Source: Synechococcales cyanobacterium GL140_1_metabinner_5_sub | GTDB lineage: Bacteria; Cyanobacteriota; Cyanobacteriia; Cyanobacteriales; Chamaesiphonaceae | Assembly: GCA_025359065.1 (NCBI GenBank) | Contig: JANYHM010000079.1 | Coordinates: 1 to 64,000 of the forward strand | Reading direction: 5' to 3' | Length of the DNA stretch: 64,000 bases | Shown here: positions 8,336-19,984 of the stretch, one piece after another | Numbering within the stretch: the first letter of the stretch is position 1 | How the letters are laid out: each line of letters starts with the position of its first letter | Made by a program: the position numbers and the translations under genes | Notes under the pieces: model-generated | What the model was told of the DNA's origin: nothing | Databases searched by the model: none | The model's input: the letters and a program-made list of their open reading frames with translations, nothing else

Positions 8336-9901
8336 TTAATCGATCAACTCTAAAATAGGTGCTTCGTCTGCTTGAGGATTAGCAGCTTGTAGGGTAGCTG
8401 CCAAGTGTAACATTGGAGTTTGAGCGACCGATTCGGTGGCCAAGGTCAGCAGCGGATTAGCAAAAATCCCTGCCAGAGAAGTCGCTAATACCATTAACAC
8501 CAAGCCAACTTGTAATGGTCGCATTCCAGGCAAATTCCAGTTGCTGTGCGGATATGCCTTGACGGCGGCAGACATTTCTTGGGGTTCTTTAACTACCATC
8601 ATTTTCACTACTCGAATATAGTAGTAAATTGAAATAACACTCGTAATCAAGGCTAGTAAGACTAAACCATAGGCTCCGGCTTGCCAGCCCGCCCAGAAAA
8701 TGTACACCTTACCAAAGAAACCAGCCAGCGGCGGAATACCGCCCAGGGACAGTAGACAAATGCTCAAACAGAGCGTCAGCAAGGGGTCTTTGTGATACAG
8801 TCCAGCGTATTCGGTAATTTGGTCGGTGCCGGTGCGTAGCGAGAACAAAATCACGCAGATGAAACCGCCCAAGTTCATAAACAGGTACACCAGCAAGTAG
8901 AACAACATACTGGTATAACCGGCATCAGTGCCAATGATCAGGCCAATCATCACAAAGCCGGCTTGGGCGATCGATGAATAGGCCAACATCCGTTTCATGC
9001 TGGTCTGAGCTAGGGCAACCACGTTACCCAAAATTAGACTGAGCACAGCCAAAGCGGTAAATACAAAAGTCCACTCGCCACGTACTAACGGGAATGCTGT
9101 TACCAGCAACCGAATGGCCAAGGCGAAGCCCGCTGACTTAGAACCCACCGATAAGAAAGCTACTACGGGCGTTGGTGAGCCTTCGTATACATCTGGAGTC
9201 CATTGATGAAACGGCACTGCCGAAATTTTGAAGGCAATCCCGGCAATCACAAACATCAAAGATACTAGTAAACCCAAAGACAGGTTGCCTTGGGAGGCGA
9301 TCGCCACCGCAATATCGGTCAACTTGGTTTCGCCGCCCGAGAGTCCATACAGCAACGAAATTCCGTAGAGAAACACGGCTGAACTCACGGCACCAATTAG
9401 CAGGTACTTGAGAGCGGCTTCGTTCGATCGAGGATCGCGCTTCATGTAGCCCGTCAACATATAAGACGAAAGACTCATGGTTTCTAACGAAACAAAAATT
9501 GTCACCAGCTCGGTAGCCATCGAGAGCAACATCCCACCCACGGTAGCCGAGAGCAAAATGGCAATAAATTCAGCTAAGGCCGTGCCAGTCTGCTCGATGT
9601 AGCGAATCGACATCAAAATGGTCACTGCTGCCGAGAGGGCAATCATGCCCCGAAAAATGATGCTCATGGGGTCGCTGCTCACGGCTCCAAAAAAGCCGAT
9701 GGGGTTAGCCACATGCCACTGCAAAACTAATGAGCCGATCGCCGTCAGCAATCCGCCTATGGCAAAATAGGCGATCGGTCGCGCAGCCTTTCTCCCTAAA
9801 ATCAAGTCGGCAGTCAATACACCCAAAATGGTGACTACCACGATTATTTCGGGCAAAATCGTGCCGGTGTTTAGCTCTTGTACTAAGTCACTAAAGTTCA
9901 T
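8336..9901 (-). CDS. ndhB: NAD(P)H-quinone oxidoreductase subunit 2 (NdhB)
   Basis: NdhB is one of the antiporter-like proton-pumping subunits of the thylakoid NDH-1 complex, which serves respiration, cyclic electron flow and CO2 uptake. The 521-residue protein is almost wholly hydrophobic with about 14 helices. It carries family landmarks: [19 protein letters not shown], the [22 protein letters not shown] stretch in two halves, and [16 protein letters not shown]. The length is normal. It stands alone, as ndhB usually does in cyanobacteria, and ends at a strong terminator. Confidence 0.97.
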   Translation of the reverse strand: MNFSDLVQELNTGTILPEIIVVVTILGVLTADLILGRKAARPIAYFAIGGLLTAIGSLVLQWHVANPIGFFGAVSSDPMSIIFRGMIALSAAVTILMSIRYIEQTGTALAEFIAILLSATVGGMLLSMATELVTIFVSLETMSLSSYMLTGYMKRDPRSNEAALKYLLIGAVSSAVFLYGISLLYGLSGGETKLTDIAVAIASQGNLSLGLLVSLMFVIAGIAFKISAVPFHQWTPDVYEGSPTPVVAFLSVGSKSAGFALAIRLLVTAFPLVRGEWTFVFTALAVLSLILGNVVALAQTSMKRMLAYSSIAQAGFVMIGLIIGTDAGYTSMLFYLLVYLFMNLGGFICVILFSLRTGTDQITEYAGLYHKDPLLTLCLSICLLSLGGIPPLAGFFGKVYIFWAGWQAGAYGLVLLALITSVISIYYYIRVVKMMVVKEPQEMSAAVKAYPHSNWNLPGMRPLQVGLVLMVLATSLAGIFANPLLTLATESVAQTPMLHLAATLQAANPQADEAPILELID

Positions 9902-9994
9902 ACTGTTTCTTCTCTATGTACCGCTGCACCAAATTGGTATTTTGGCTGGCCTTGAGCATTCTACCGCAGAAGAATGTTCGCTAGTTCCTCTAGT

Positions 9995-10561
9995 TCATGA
10001 TTTGAGATTTAGATGAGGCTTGGCTCGAAAATAACCGGCGATCGATTTGGCATCGATCGGTGCGCCGTTTAAAATAGCCGCGTCTAGCTCGGCGGCAGTC
10101 ATGAATAAGACTTCGATGTCTTCATCATCATCACCGGCAGGGGGATGGGGCACTGGCACAGCACCCTCGGCTAAGAAAGCATAAATGATTTCGTCGGAGT
10201 ACCCAGGAGCCAAAAAGAATTCTCCCAGGTCTGTCCATTTGGTGGCTTGGTGGCCAGTTTCTTCTTCGATCTCTCGCTGGATCGTGACCAAGGGGGTTTC
10301 GCCAACTTCTAAGGTGCCCGCCGGAAATTCTAAGATGCGACCTTGGACTGCAAAGCGATACTGACGCAAAATAATAATTCGCCCGTCGGGTGTGACTGGA
10401 ATGACCATGGCTCCACCGGGATGTTTCACGTAAGTCCAGTCACCTTCTACGCCGTTGGGTAAGCGCATCCGGTTGCCATGAAAAGAAAATTTGCGCGCCT
10501 GATAAAAAAACTGCTGCTGCACAATTTCGGCGGGTTCGTTTCCAAGGGGCATAATTGGCAC
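9995..10561 (-). CDS. NUDIX hydrolase, ADP-ribose pyrophosphatase type
   Basis: The 188-residue protein contains a full Nudix box, GTLEVGETPLVTIQREIEEE followed by TG (G-x5-E-x7-REUxEExGU), near residues 85-107. An upstream VIPVTPDGRIIILRQYRFAV stretch and APGYSDEIIYAFLA downstream are typical of ADP-ribose pyrophosphatases (NudF/YqkG type), which hydrolyse ADP-ribose to AMP and ribose 5-phosphate. Substrate choice within the group cannot be read from sequence alone. It is monocistronic, divergent from the ParA-like gene. Confidence 0.85.
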   Translation of the reverse strand: MPIMPLGNEPAEIVQQQFFYQARKFSFHGNRMRLPNGVEGDWTYVKHPGGAMVIPVTPDGRIIILRQYRFAVQGRILEFPAGTLEVGETPLVTIQREIEEETGHQATKWTDLGEFFLAPGYSDEIIYAFLAEGAVPVPHPPAGDDDEDIEVLFMTAAELDAAILNGAPIDAKSIAGYFRAKPHLNLKS

Positions 10562-10691
10562 TCTTGATAGGTTGATTTAGAGCTTACCTTAAGAATCCAT
10601 CATGAAACTTTGATCAGAAAATGCTGAAGTCGTCGATCGAGTAATTTACAAGTGTGGTTCAATTGGTTAAGCATTTACGAGCATCTGTCCC

Positions 10692-11327
10692 ATGAACGAG
10701 ACTCCCAGAATTATCATTGTCCACAACGGGAAAGGTGGCGTGGGCAAAACCACCACTACCATGGGGTTAGCCGCTATATTTGCCGAAACAATGGAAGTCG
10801 CGGTGGTGGATGCCGATGAGCAGGGAAGCTGTAGCTGGTGGGCAGAAAGAGGCGAAATGCCTTTCCAGTTCAGTAAAGTGACTCAGCCAGAAGAATTGCG
10901 TCAATTAAAGCAAATTCAAGGATACAATCTAGTAATCGTAGATACGCCACCAGCGTTGCAACCCGCAGTCGTTACTGCCCTGATGGAAATAGCGGACTAT
11001 GTGGTTTTACCCAGTCCCTGTGCGCCAATGGATCTGGCCATCCTCGTCCAAACCGTTCAGGAAGTAGTAGCGCCCACCAAAATTTCTCATCGGGTGCTGT
11101 TGACCAGAGTAGATAGCCGCAGTTTAAGGGAGGCGATCGATGCTCAAAACCAGCTTTTGAGTCTTGGGATTCCTACTTGTCATTCGTTTGTTCGAGCCTA
11201 TAAAGCTCATGAACGCGCGGCTTTAGACGGGGCGACGATTACTCAGGCCAAGGGTAAACAGGCGCGGGAAGCCGAAGCCGATTATCGGCGGGTGGCTGAT
11301 GAATTAAAAAGAGATTGGAGAAACTAA
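10692..11327 (+). CDS. ParA/MinD-family ATPase, McdA-like (type 2 candidate)
   Basis: This 211-residue P-loop ATPase has the deviant Walker A box KGGVGKTT (14-21) with the signature lysine, Walker A' in VVDADEQGS and Walker B in LVIVDTPP. It has no N-terminal DNA-binding domain, as in small ParAs that position cargo by gradients on the nucleoid. It is followed 3 bp later by a small acidic coiled-coil protein whose tail contains a lone tryptophan, the arrangement described for McdA/McdB, which space carboxysomes. Type 2 McdA proteins keep the signature lysine. Other ParA-cargo systems remain possible. Confidence 0.6.
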   Translation: MNETPRIIIVHNGKGGVGKTTTTMGLAAIFAETMEVAVVDADEQGSCSWWAERGEMPFQFSKVTQPEELRQLKQIQGYNLVIVDTPPALQPAVVTALMEIADYVVLPSPCAPMDLAILVQTVQEVVAPTKISHRVLLTRVDSRSLREAIDAQNQLLSLGIPTCHSFVRAYKAHERAALDGATITQAKGKQAREAEADYRRVADELKRDWRN

Positions 11328-11330
11328 CTA

Positions 11331-11774
11331 ATGGCAAATAGACGTGGCTTGGGTGACTTGATTAAAGAAGAGGCTCAGAAGGCAGCGGCACCGGCTGAGG
11401 AAGATGCGCCAATTACTGTTGAGGCAGAAGTGGTAGCAGCAACTGAGGAATCAGTGAGTATCGATGCCGATTCAGCAGAAAAGGCTAAAACCATTGCCAA
11501 GTTGGAGCAGAGTTTGGCCAAGACGAAAACTGACCTAGAAGCTGCCCAAAAGGAAGTGCTGCGCTTGATTGAAGAAAATAAGCAGCTCAGAGCTGCTAAA
11601 CCGGGTTCAGCTTCGCGATCGATTACTCCAGCAAAGTCTGGTGAGATGGTGATTGCTTCAGGTATTGCTATTGCTCATGCTCACAAACGTGGCAAAGTGC
11701 TCATCCCGGATTTGGTGGTGAATCAAGATGCCGAAAATAATAAAGATTTCGCGGCCAATGCCTGGATGTTGTAG
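11331..11774 (+). CDS. small partner of the ParA-like ATPase, McdB-like
   Basis: The 147-residue product begins MANRRGLGDLIKEEAQKAA, has a low-complexity Ala/Glu-rich region, a coiled coil (about residues 50-90) and ends NKDFAANAWML with Trp145. A tryptophan within the last few residues is the hallmark of McdB proteins, which link McdA to carboxysomes and form condensates. The gene lies 3 bp after the ParA gene and ends in a strong terminator, so the two form a closed operon. The assignment rests on context and the C-terminal Trp; overall McdB sequence is poorly conserved. Confidence 0.55.
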   Translation: MANRRGLGDLIKEEAQKAAAPAEEDAPITVEAEVVAATEESVSIDADSAEKAKTIAKLEQSLAKTKTDLEAAQKEVLRLIEENKQLRAAKPGSASRSITPAKSGEMVIASGIAIAHAHKRGKVLIPDLVVNQDAENNKDFAANAWML

Positions 11775-11798
11775 AACTAATAAATTCGCTTGCTGAAG

Positions 11799-11829
11799 CC
11801 CTAGTTTCTTTAGAGAACTAGGGTTTTTT
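11799..11829 (+). terminator. intrinsic terminator of the ParA/partner operon
   Basis: CCCTAGTT (11799-11806) pairs with AACTAGGG (11816-11823), followed by TTTTTT. Confidence 0.9.
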
Positions 11830-11978
11830 GTGCTTGACTTTGCTATTTTAAACGATTTAATAGTCTTACTACCTAGAATAAATTATGAGGCTTTGTGTAT
11901 TTTTCCAATGATATTTGGAAAAGGATCTACAATCGGCATAATTACAAACCTAATTAAATCTATTTCGAGGCTCTATAT

Positions 11979-12437
11979 ATGTTTAAGTATGCTTTAGCAA
12001 TGACTACTGCTTTAGCAGTTACCGCAATGAATGCCCCTGCTTTTGCTGGTTCTGGTTCGGCAGGCACTATGGTTGGTACTTGGGTAAATGTTGATAGAAA
12101 TACTCGTGGTATTACCAAAGTTATTATTACTGAATCGGGTAATCAATATGAAATACAGGCTTTTGGCAGTTGCAGTCCCACTGATTGTGATTGGGGCAAA
12201 TCAGCATTAACTACTTATGGTGATAATGTTGGGGATGCAACCCATAAGGCTGGTACAGCACAATTCAACCCGGGGTTTTCTCAAACTCTGTTAACTGTTA
12301 AGCAAGCAGGCAACCAGATTAATTTAGATAGCTTTACCCGCTTTACAGATAACTCTGCAAGGCAAAACTATCACAATCGTCATACTTTCCGCAAAGCTTT
12401 TGTCCGAATACTCCCCATCAATCCGATCGGCAGATAA
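11979..12437 (+). CDS. secreted small protein, function unknown
   Basis: The 152-residue protein has a clear signal peptide, MFKYALAMTTALAVTAMNAP, with cleavage expected after AFA. The mature part holds a motif seen in many small bacterial periplasmic proteins: GTWVNVDRNTRGITKVII, then FGSCSPTDCDWG with two cysteines able to form a disulfide. The rest looks like beta strands, possibly a small barrel or lipocalin-like fold. I know no function for this family. It is monocistronic with its own terminator. Confidence 0.75.
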   Translation: MFKYALAMTTALAVTAMNAPAFAGSGSAGTMVGTWVNVDRNTRGITKVIITESGNQYEIQAFGSCSPTDCDWGKSALTTYGDNVGDATHKAGTAQFNPGFSQTLLTVKQAGNQINLDSFTRFTDNSARQNYHNRHTFRKAFVRILPINPIGR

Positions 12438-12443
12438 TTAAGC

Positions 12444-12480
12444 AAGCAGGAGAACCTTTTATTCTCCTGCTTCTATATTT
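12444..12480 (+). terminator. intrinsic terminator
   Basis: AAGCAGGAGAA (12444-12454) pairs perfectly with TTCTCCTGCTT (12462-12472); a T-rich stretch follows. It ends the secreted-protein gene. Confidence 0.8.
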
Positions 12481-12561
12481 TCAACTAGTATAAATTAAAG
12501 ACCAGTGTAATTAGAAACTAGAAAAAATCACGCTAATCACAAAAATCAAAGTTTAAAATAA

Positions 12562-13653
12562 TTAAGCACTAGTCAAAAACTCCATCACATCCCCTTCCTG
12601 CACCAAATATTCTTTACCTTCACTACGCAGTAACCCTTTTTCTTTGGCAGCTTTGAGCGAACCATTTTCTACCAGGTCTTTGTAGGCGATCGTCTCTGCC
12701 CGAATAAAACAGCGCTCAAAGTCACTATGAATCACCCCAGCAGCCTGGGGTGCCGACATGCCCACATTAATAGTCCAAGCCCTGGTTTCTTTTTCACCCA
12801 CAGTAAAGTAAGTGCGTAGACCCAATAGAGTATAAGCCGCCCGAATCATCGCGGCCAAACCGCCTTCTTTGACACCCAAAGATTCCAGAAAGTCGGCTTT
12901 ATCCTCGGGTGCTAAATCTAATAATTCCACCTCTACCTGGGCTGAAACAATCACCACCTGGGCGTTTTCGGCAGCTACATACTTACGCACTTGCTCCACA
13001 TAGTCATTCCCGGTAGCCAAGTCATCTTCAGAAACATTAGCAGCGTATAGCACGGGCTTGGCTGTCAATAGCGATAAGTGAGTGATACTTGCCGCTTCTT
13101 CTTCGGTTAAATCTGCTTGACGGGCTGGTTTGCCGTTATCTAACAAGGCCACTACTTTTTCTAGAGCATCAATTTCAATTTGGGCATCTTTGTTGGTCTT
13201 GAGGCTTTTTTTGACCCGATCGAGTCTCTTGCTAGCCTGATCCAAATCGGCCAAGGCCAACTCTAAATTAATGATTTCAATATCACGACAGGGATCGATA
13301 CTGCCAGATACATGGATGATATCGTCGTCTTCAAAGCAGCGCACTACCTGAATCACTGCATCTACTTCGCGGATGTGGGATAAAAATTTGTTGCCCAAGC
13401 CTTCGCCTTGGCTGGCTCCTTTCACTAAACCGGCGATATCGACAAATTCAAAGCGGGTGGGGACTATCTGTAGAGACTTGCCAATTTTGGAGAGTATTTC
13501 TAGGCGTTCGTCGGGTACTGAGACGATGCCCACGTTGGGTTCGATCGTACAAAAGGGGAAATTTGCGGCTTGGGCTTTAGCATTGGCCACCACTGCATTG
13601 AACAGTGTAGATTTGCCCACATTCGGTAGGCCGACGATTCCAGCTCTCAACAT
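12562..13653 (-). CDS. ychF: ribosome-binding ATPase YchF
   Basis: YchF is an Obg-related P-loop protein that prefers ATP and binds ribosomes, with a role in stress responses. The protein (363 residues from ATG 13653) starts [20 protein letters not shown] with the Walker A motif and continues with [12 protein letters not shown] and the G3 motif [10 protein letters not shown]. The C-terminal TGS domain holds [13 protein letters not shown] and ends with [10 protein letters not shown], as in the family. A start four codons earlier (13665) is possible but the MLRAGIVG start is standard. Confidence 0.96.
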   Translation of the reverse strand: MLRAGIVGLPNVGKSTLFNAVVANAKAQAANFPFCTIEPNVGIVSVPDERLEILSKIGKSLQIVPTRFEFVDIAGLVKGASQGEGLGNKFLSHIREVDAVIQVVRCFEDDDIIHVSGSIDPCRDIEIINLELALADLDQASKRLDRVKKSLKTNKDAQIEIDALEKVVALLDNGKPARQADLTEEEAASITHLSLLTAKPVLYAANVSEDDLATGNDYVEQVRKYVAAENAQVVIVSAQVEVELLDLAPEDKADFLESLGVKEGGLAAMIRAAYTLLGLRTYFTVGEKETRAWTINVGMSAPQAAGVIHSDFERCFIRAETIAYKDLVENGSLKAAKEKGLLRSEGKEYLVQEGDVMEFLTSA

Positions 13654-13935
13654 AACAACTCGCAAACAGGTTTAGGTCTTGATTATCGATCGAACTGGTC
13701 AGGGAATCAAGTCGTCCCCGCGATTCTCTCGGGAGCTGATGATTTGAGGCTCATTAAGTACAGTAAATTTGCCCAGAAATTATTGTCTTAGCAAGTCAAC
13801 CTACTGCTAAAGAATTACTGCACCCTGAATGGATATCGCTATGCACCAGCAGCCACCTTGATCCCAGTAAAACCCAGATAGATCTATAATTCGTAAGCAT
13901 ATAGATATCTTTGCGATCATTTTTTGGTAGCCCTC

Positions 13936-15294
13936 ATGCCCGAAGTCAGCGATTGTCCTGCCACCACCTTCAATCTCCAGCAGCCCCTCGATAAAGTAGT
14001 CGATACCTGCGTTCACTGTGGGTTCTGCCTGTCTACCTGCCCCAGTTACCGGGTACTAGGCAACGAAAACGATTCGCCTCGGGGGCGGATTTACCTGATG
14101 GATGCTCTGAATAAAGCAGATGATGATGAGCGCCAGATTCCTCTTTCCCCAACCACGGTTTCTCACTTCGATAGCTGCTTGGGCTGCTTGGCCTGTGTTA
14201 CAATCTGTCCTTCTGGTGTGGGCTACGACAAACTCATTGCAGCCACCAGACCACAGATCGAGCAGCAGCACCAGCGACCTTTGGTAGAAAAAATTTATCG
14301 CCAATTAATTTTCAGCCTCTTTCCTTACCCCGATCGATTACGGCTACTACTCTGGCCACTGTTAGTTTACCGGCAGTCTGGACTTCAGCAACTAGTGCGC
14401 AAGACTAAGCTGTTACCCAAAGTTTCGCCCCACCTAGCAGCCATGGAAAGCGTTTTACCTGCTTTCACTGCGGCAGATTTGACCGTAACTTATCCTGAAA
14501 AGATTGCCGCTACTGCATCACCAAAAGCTGATCCCAAAAAACATTATCGAGTGGGGATGGTGTTGGGCTGTGTCCAAAGATTATTCTTTGATCGAGTTAA
14601 CCAAGCCACTATTCGAGTCTTAACGGCTAATGGCTATGAAGTAGTTATTCCTCCTAGCCAAGGTTGCTGTGCGGCTTTGCCTCAGCACCAAGGACAGACC
14701 GAACAGGCACAGACTTTAGCCAGACAAATGGTAGATAGTTTCCGAGGGTTGGAATTAGATGCCATTATCATCAATGCAGCGGGTTGTGGTCATACTCTCA
14801 AAGAATATGGTGATATTTTGGCTGGCGATACAGCCTATCAGCATCTTGGTGAAGAGTTTTCTCATCAGGTGAAGGATATTCAAGAATTTTTGGCATTGAT
14901 CGATTTTGTAGCACCATTAAATAACATCAGCGATCAGCCTCTGCCAGTGGTCTATCAAGATGCTTGTCACTTACTTCACGGCCAAAAAATTAGCTTGCAG
15001 CCACGAGATTTATTAAAGCGAATTCCTCAAGTACAACTATTAGAACCAGTAGATGCAGCGTTGTGCTGTGGTAGCGCTGGTGTCTATAACATGTTGCAAC
15101 CAGAGGTTGCTGAGGAGTTGGGGCAACAAAAGGTCACTAATTTGGTAAACACCGGAGCCAGCATTATTGCCTCGGCAAATCCGGGTTGTAGTTTACAAAT
15201 TAGCAAACATCTGGCAGAGCAGGGGCGAGATGTGCCGGTGTATCACCCGATCGAGCTACTAGACATGTCGATCCGAGGTGTGCAACTGCCATGA
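13936..15294 (+). CDS. glcF: glycolate oxidase/dehydrogenase iron-sulfur subunit
   Basis: GlcF carries electrons from the flavin subunit of glycolate dehydrogenase, the photorespiratory enzyme that turns glycolate into glyoxylate. The protein (452 residues from ATG 13936) has two [4Fe-4S] clusters (CVHCGFCLSTCP and CLGCLACVTICPSG) in the first 100 residues. Two cysteine-rich CCG domains follow, with GCCAALPQHQGQ, DACHLLHGQ and CCGSAGVYN. The upstream in-frame TTG at 13924 is a less likely start. The flavin subunit GlcD is not in the window. Confidence 0.93.
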   Translation: MPEVSDCPATTFNLQQPLDKVVDTCVHCGFCLSTCPSYRVLGNENDSPRGRIYLMDALNKADDDERQIPLSPTTVSHFDSCLGCLACVTICPSGVGYDKLIAATRPQIEQQHQRPLVEKIYRQLIFSLFPYPDRLRLLLWPLLVYRQSGLQQLVRKTKLLPKVSPHLAAMESVLPAFTAADLTVTYPEKIAATASPKADPKKHYRVGMVLGCVQRLFFDRVNQATIRVLTANGYEVVIPPSQGCCAALPQHQGQTEQAQTLARQMVDSFRGLELDAIIINAAGCGHTLKEYGDILAGDTAYQHLGEEFSHQVKDIQEFLALIDFVAPLNNISDQPLPVVYQDACHLLHGQKISLQPRDLLKRIPQVQLLEPVDAALCCGSAGVYNMLQPEVAEELGQQKVTNLVNTGASIIASANPGCSLQISKHLAEQGRDVPVYHPIELLDMSIRGVQLP

Positions 15295-15334
15295 TCATAA
15301 AAGGAAAATTTATTATTCCATAGGGTAGGTCTTT

Positions 15335-16219
15335 ATGATTCAGAAAGTTGCTATTGTTGGTGGCACCCATGGAAATGAGTTGCTGGGAGTTTACCTAGTT
15401 AAAAAGTGGCAGGAGTTTCCTGAACTGCTGCAAAGAGATAGTTTGAAATGTGTAACTCTGATCTCTAATCCTGCGGCAGTGGCCATCAAGCAACGCTATG
15501 TCGATCGAGATTTGAATCGCTGTTTTGCTGCAAATGATTTGGCTGATGAAGATTTGAATAGCTATGAAGACCGACGAGCTAAGGAAATCGCCATTCGTCT
15601 CGGACCAAAAGATCATCCGTTAGCCGATGTCATTCTCGATCTGCATACCACTACATCAAATATGGGGATATCGCTGTTGCCTTCTAGTAAGCATCCGTTT
15701 AATTTGCGACTGGCGGCTTACCTGCATTCCCTGTATCCCGATATTCGGATTTGCTTTGGGTTACAGCATGGTCAAGATGCACCAATGCTGCGATCGCTTT
15801 CTCCATTGGGGTACACGATTGAGGTCGGGCCGATCGCTCAGGGTGTGCTGAATGCAGATCTATTCCAGCGGACAGAGCAACTGGTGCATGAAATCTTGAA
15901 TTATGTGGACGCAATGAATCAGGGCAATCTTCCACCAGTGCCGTCTATGGTGACTGTTTATCAGGCCATAGCTAATGTCGATTATCCTCGTAATTCATCG
16001 GGTGAGTTACAAGGCATGGTTCATCCGCAGTTGCAATTTAAAGACTATGAACCTTTACCTCCTGGTCAGCCAATGTTTTTGAGCTTTACTGGTGAAGAGA
16101 TTTTCTACTCTGGCGAGACTTTAGTGTATCCAGTTTTTATCAATGAAGCTGCTTACTATGAGAAGCAGATAGCTATTGTATTGACTGAAAAGCAACGGGT
16201 TGATTTGGGAAAAGGGTGA
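15335..16219 (+). CDS. aspartoacylase-family zinc hydrolase
   Basis: The 294-residue protein belongs to the AspA/aminoacylase-2 group of M14-like zinc carboxypeptidases. The zinc ligands are in GGTHGNE (His-x2-Glu) and DLHTTTSNMG; the substrate-binding RDLNRCF motif is intact. Aspartoacylases cleave N-acetylaspartate to acetate and aspartate; in cyanobacteria the true substrate is uncertain. It begins 40 bp after glcF on the same strand, so the two may share a transcript. Confidence 0.85.
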   Translation: MIQKVAIVGGTHGNELLGVYLVKKWQEFPELLQRDSLKCVTLISNPAAVAIKQRYVDRDLNRCFAANDLADEDLNSYEDRRAKEIAIRLGPKDHPLADVILDLHTTTSNMGISLLPSSKHPFNLRLAAYLHSLYPDIRICFGLQHGQDAPMLRSLSPLGYTIEVGPIAQGVLNADLFQRTEQLVHEILNYVDAMNQGNLPPVPSMVTVYQAIANVDYPRNSSGELQGMVHPQLQFKDYEPLPPGQPMFLSFTGEEIFYSGETLVYPVFINEAAYYEKQIAIVLTEKQRVDLGKG

Positions 16220-16350
16220 TTCTCTAAAAGTCTTGGGTACCGAGTCGCTTAGAGTACTGCCGATGAGAGAGGTTTAAGATTTGTTACGACCATTTGCGGC
16301 AAAATGTGGCAAGGTTACATTAATCGATGTAAGAAAAATAATTTAAAATC

Positions 16351-16929
16351 ATGGACTTTTCTAGTGTTCAGAACTTAGGCAGCAGCCTGCCCCTCGTTTA
16401 CCTCACCGCCTTTATTGCTCTGCTCGCCGGATCTGCCGTCATCGTGGGCAAACAAATTGTCAAAAACCGCATCCTAGAAAACGACCTAGGCAAACTGGAA
16501 AAAAGAGTTCTTGCCGACGACTGCACCGCCCAAGAATACTACGCTCTAGCCAGCATCTACCTAGACAAAAGACTGTTTGTCCAAGCCGTCAAACTGCTGC
16601 AAAAAGCCCTGAAGAATAAATCCACCGCCGCCGAGGGAGAATCGATCGAAGCTAACGAGTTTGCCCCCGTTCATAACGCCCTGGGCTACGCCTACGAATG
16701 CCAAGAGCAATTTGACCTAGCCATCCGCAATTACAAAGAAGCCATCAAACAAGACCCCACTTATGTAACGGCTATGAACAACCTGGGTCATGCCTACGAG
16801 CAAAAGAAACTGATGAGCCAAGCTTTAGAATCTTATGAACAAGCTCTGGCCCTCGATCCCAAAAATGAAACCGCTGACCGCAGAATCACATCTCTCCGTC
16901 GCCGTCTAGTTACCACCACCAACAGTTAG
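16351..16929 (+). CDS. TPR-repeat protein with N-terminal membrane anchor
   Basis: The 192-residue protein starts with one hydrophobic helix (LVYLTAFIALLAGSAVIVG), then a basic stretch and three tetratricopeptide repeats. The last two are the clearest: ALGYAYECQEQFDLAIRNY and NLGHAYEQKKLMSQALESY. TPRs mediate protein-protein contacts; the anchor would hold them at the plasma or thylakoid membrane. Partners are unknown. mazG follows 50 bp downstream. The gene uses more C-ending codons than its neighbours, as leuA does. Confidence 0.8.
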   Translation: MDFSSVQNLGSSLPLVYLTAFIALLAGSAVIVGKQIVKNRILENDLGKLEKRVLADDCTAQEYYALASIYLDKRLFVQAVKLLQKALKNKSTAAEGESIEANEFAPVHNALGYAYECQEQFDLAIRNYKEAIKQDPTYVTAMNNLGHAYEQKKLMSQALESYEQALALDPKNETADRRITSLRRRLVTTTNS

Positions 16930-16979
16930 GCAGCTAGAATATTAAGGAAGAATTCTGTGACCCATGACGAAATCTTAAG

Positions 16980-17774
16980 ATGAAATCTAATATGCTGCCC
17001 GCTTTGCAAGAGCTAATTGATGTGGTCTCCCGCCTGCGGGATCCAGAGCATGGTTGTCCTTGGGATTTGGAGCAAACCCCAGAAAGTTTAACTCCTTATA
17101 TTATTGAAGAAGCCTACGAGACGGTTCATGCAATTCGATCGCAGCAGCCCGAACAAATTGTCGAAGAGCTAGGCGATTTATTGTTACAGGTAGTCCTCCA
17201 AGCTCAACTTGCTAGCGAGGCCGGAAACTTTACTTTGGCTGAGGTGGCCGAGGGTATTAGTAAAAAATTGATTCGTCGTCATCCCCATGTGTTTGGTGAT
17301 ACTCAAGTCAGCAGTGTTGCGGAGGTGCGAGACAACTGGGATCAGATTAAAGCGGCAGAGAAAGGAGTTGATCGATCTTTGCCTAGCCAAAAAATCAAAA
17401 AATACACCGAGACCATGCCACCCCTCACCGCTGCTGTGAAAGTTTCAGCAGCGGCCACTAAGTTTGGCTTCGAGTGGGAAAAAGTTGATGATGTGTGGGA
17501 CAAGTTTTCTGAAGAGCTGGATGAATTTAAGGAAGCATTGCAAACCGATGATGTGCAGCATCAAGAATCGGAGTTGGGAGATTTGCTATTTACAGTAGTC
17601 AATCTTGCCCGCTGGTATAAGTTGGATCCAGAGCGAGGTTTGCAGGGAACTTTGAATCGGTTTAGTCAGCGCTTAGAGCAAATGGAGAAGGTGATCGATC
17701 GGCCTCTTGCTGAATATTCTTTGGCAGAATTAGAAGTTCTCTGGCAACAAGCTAAGCGAAAACTGGCAGAGTAA
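16980..17774 (+). CDS. mazG: nucleoside triphosphate pyrophosphohydrolase MazG
   Basis: MazG hydrolyses nucleoside triphosphates to monophosphates and pyrophosphate, removing non-canonical nucleotides and lowering (p)ppGpp. The 264-residue protein has the normal two tandem MazG domains. The first contains CPWDLEQT, EEAYETVHAI and EELGDLLLQVV (ExxE metal ligands); the second contains EELDEFKEAL and ELGDLLFTVVNLARW. Start ATG 16980; a second ATG at 16992 is the other option. Confidence 0.95.
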   Translation: MKSNMLPALQELIDVVSRLRDPEHGCPWDLEQTPESLTPYIIEEAYETVHAIRSQQPEQIVEELGDLLLQVVLQAQLASEAGNFTLAEVAEGISKKLIRRHPHVFGDTQVSSVAEVRDNWDQIKAAEKGVDRSLPSQKIKKYTETMPPLTAAVKVSAAATKFGFEWEKVDDVWDKFSEELDEFKEALQTDDVQHQESELGDLLFTVVNLARWYKLDPERGLQGTLNRFSQRLEQMEKVIDRPLAEYSLAELEVLWQQAKRKLAE

Positions 17775-17868
17775 TTTATTACTATTAAATCCTCACCAAA
17801 TCACCTCTATTTTTGTTCCCAAAGGTTAATTAAACTAATTCGACAATACTGGCCATGATGAATTCGCA

Positions 17869-19896
<2,028 letters not shown>

Positions 19897-19984
19897 TTAC
19901 TAAGTTCGTCAGTACTATAGCGCTTGATGTTTGATTGTGTCAATGTCTAACCAACAAAATCTCGAATGAGAATTTGGATGCAGT

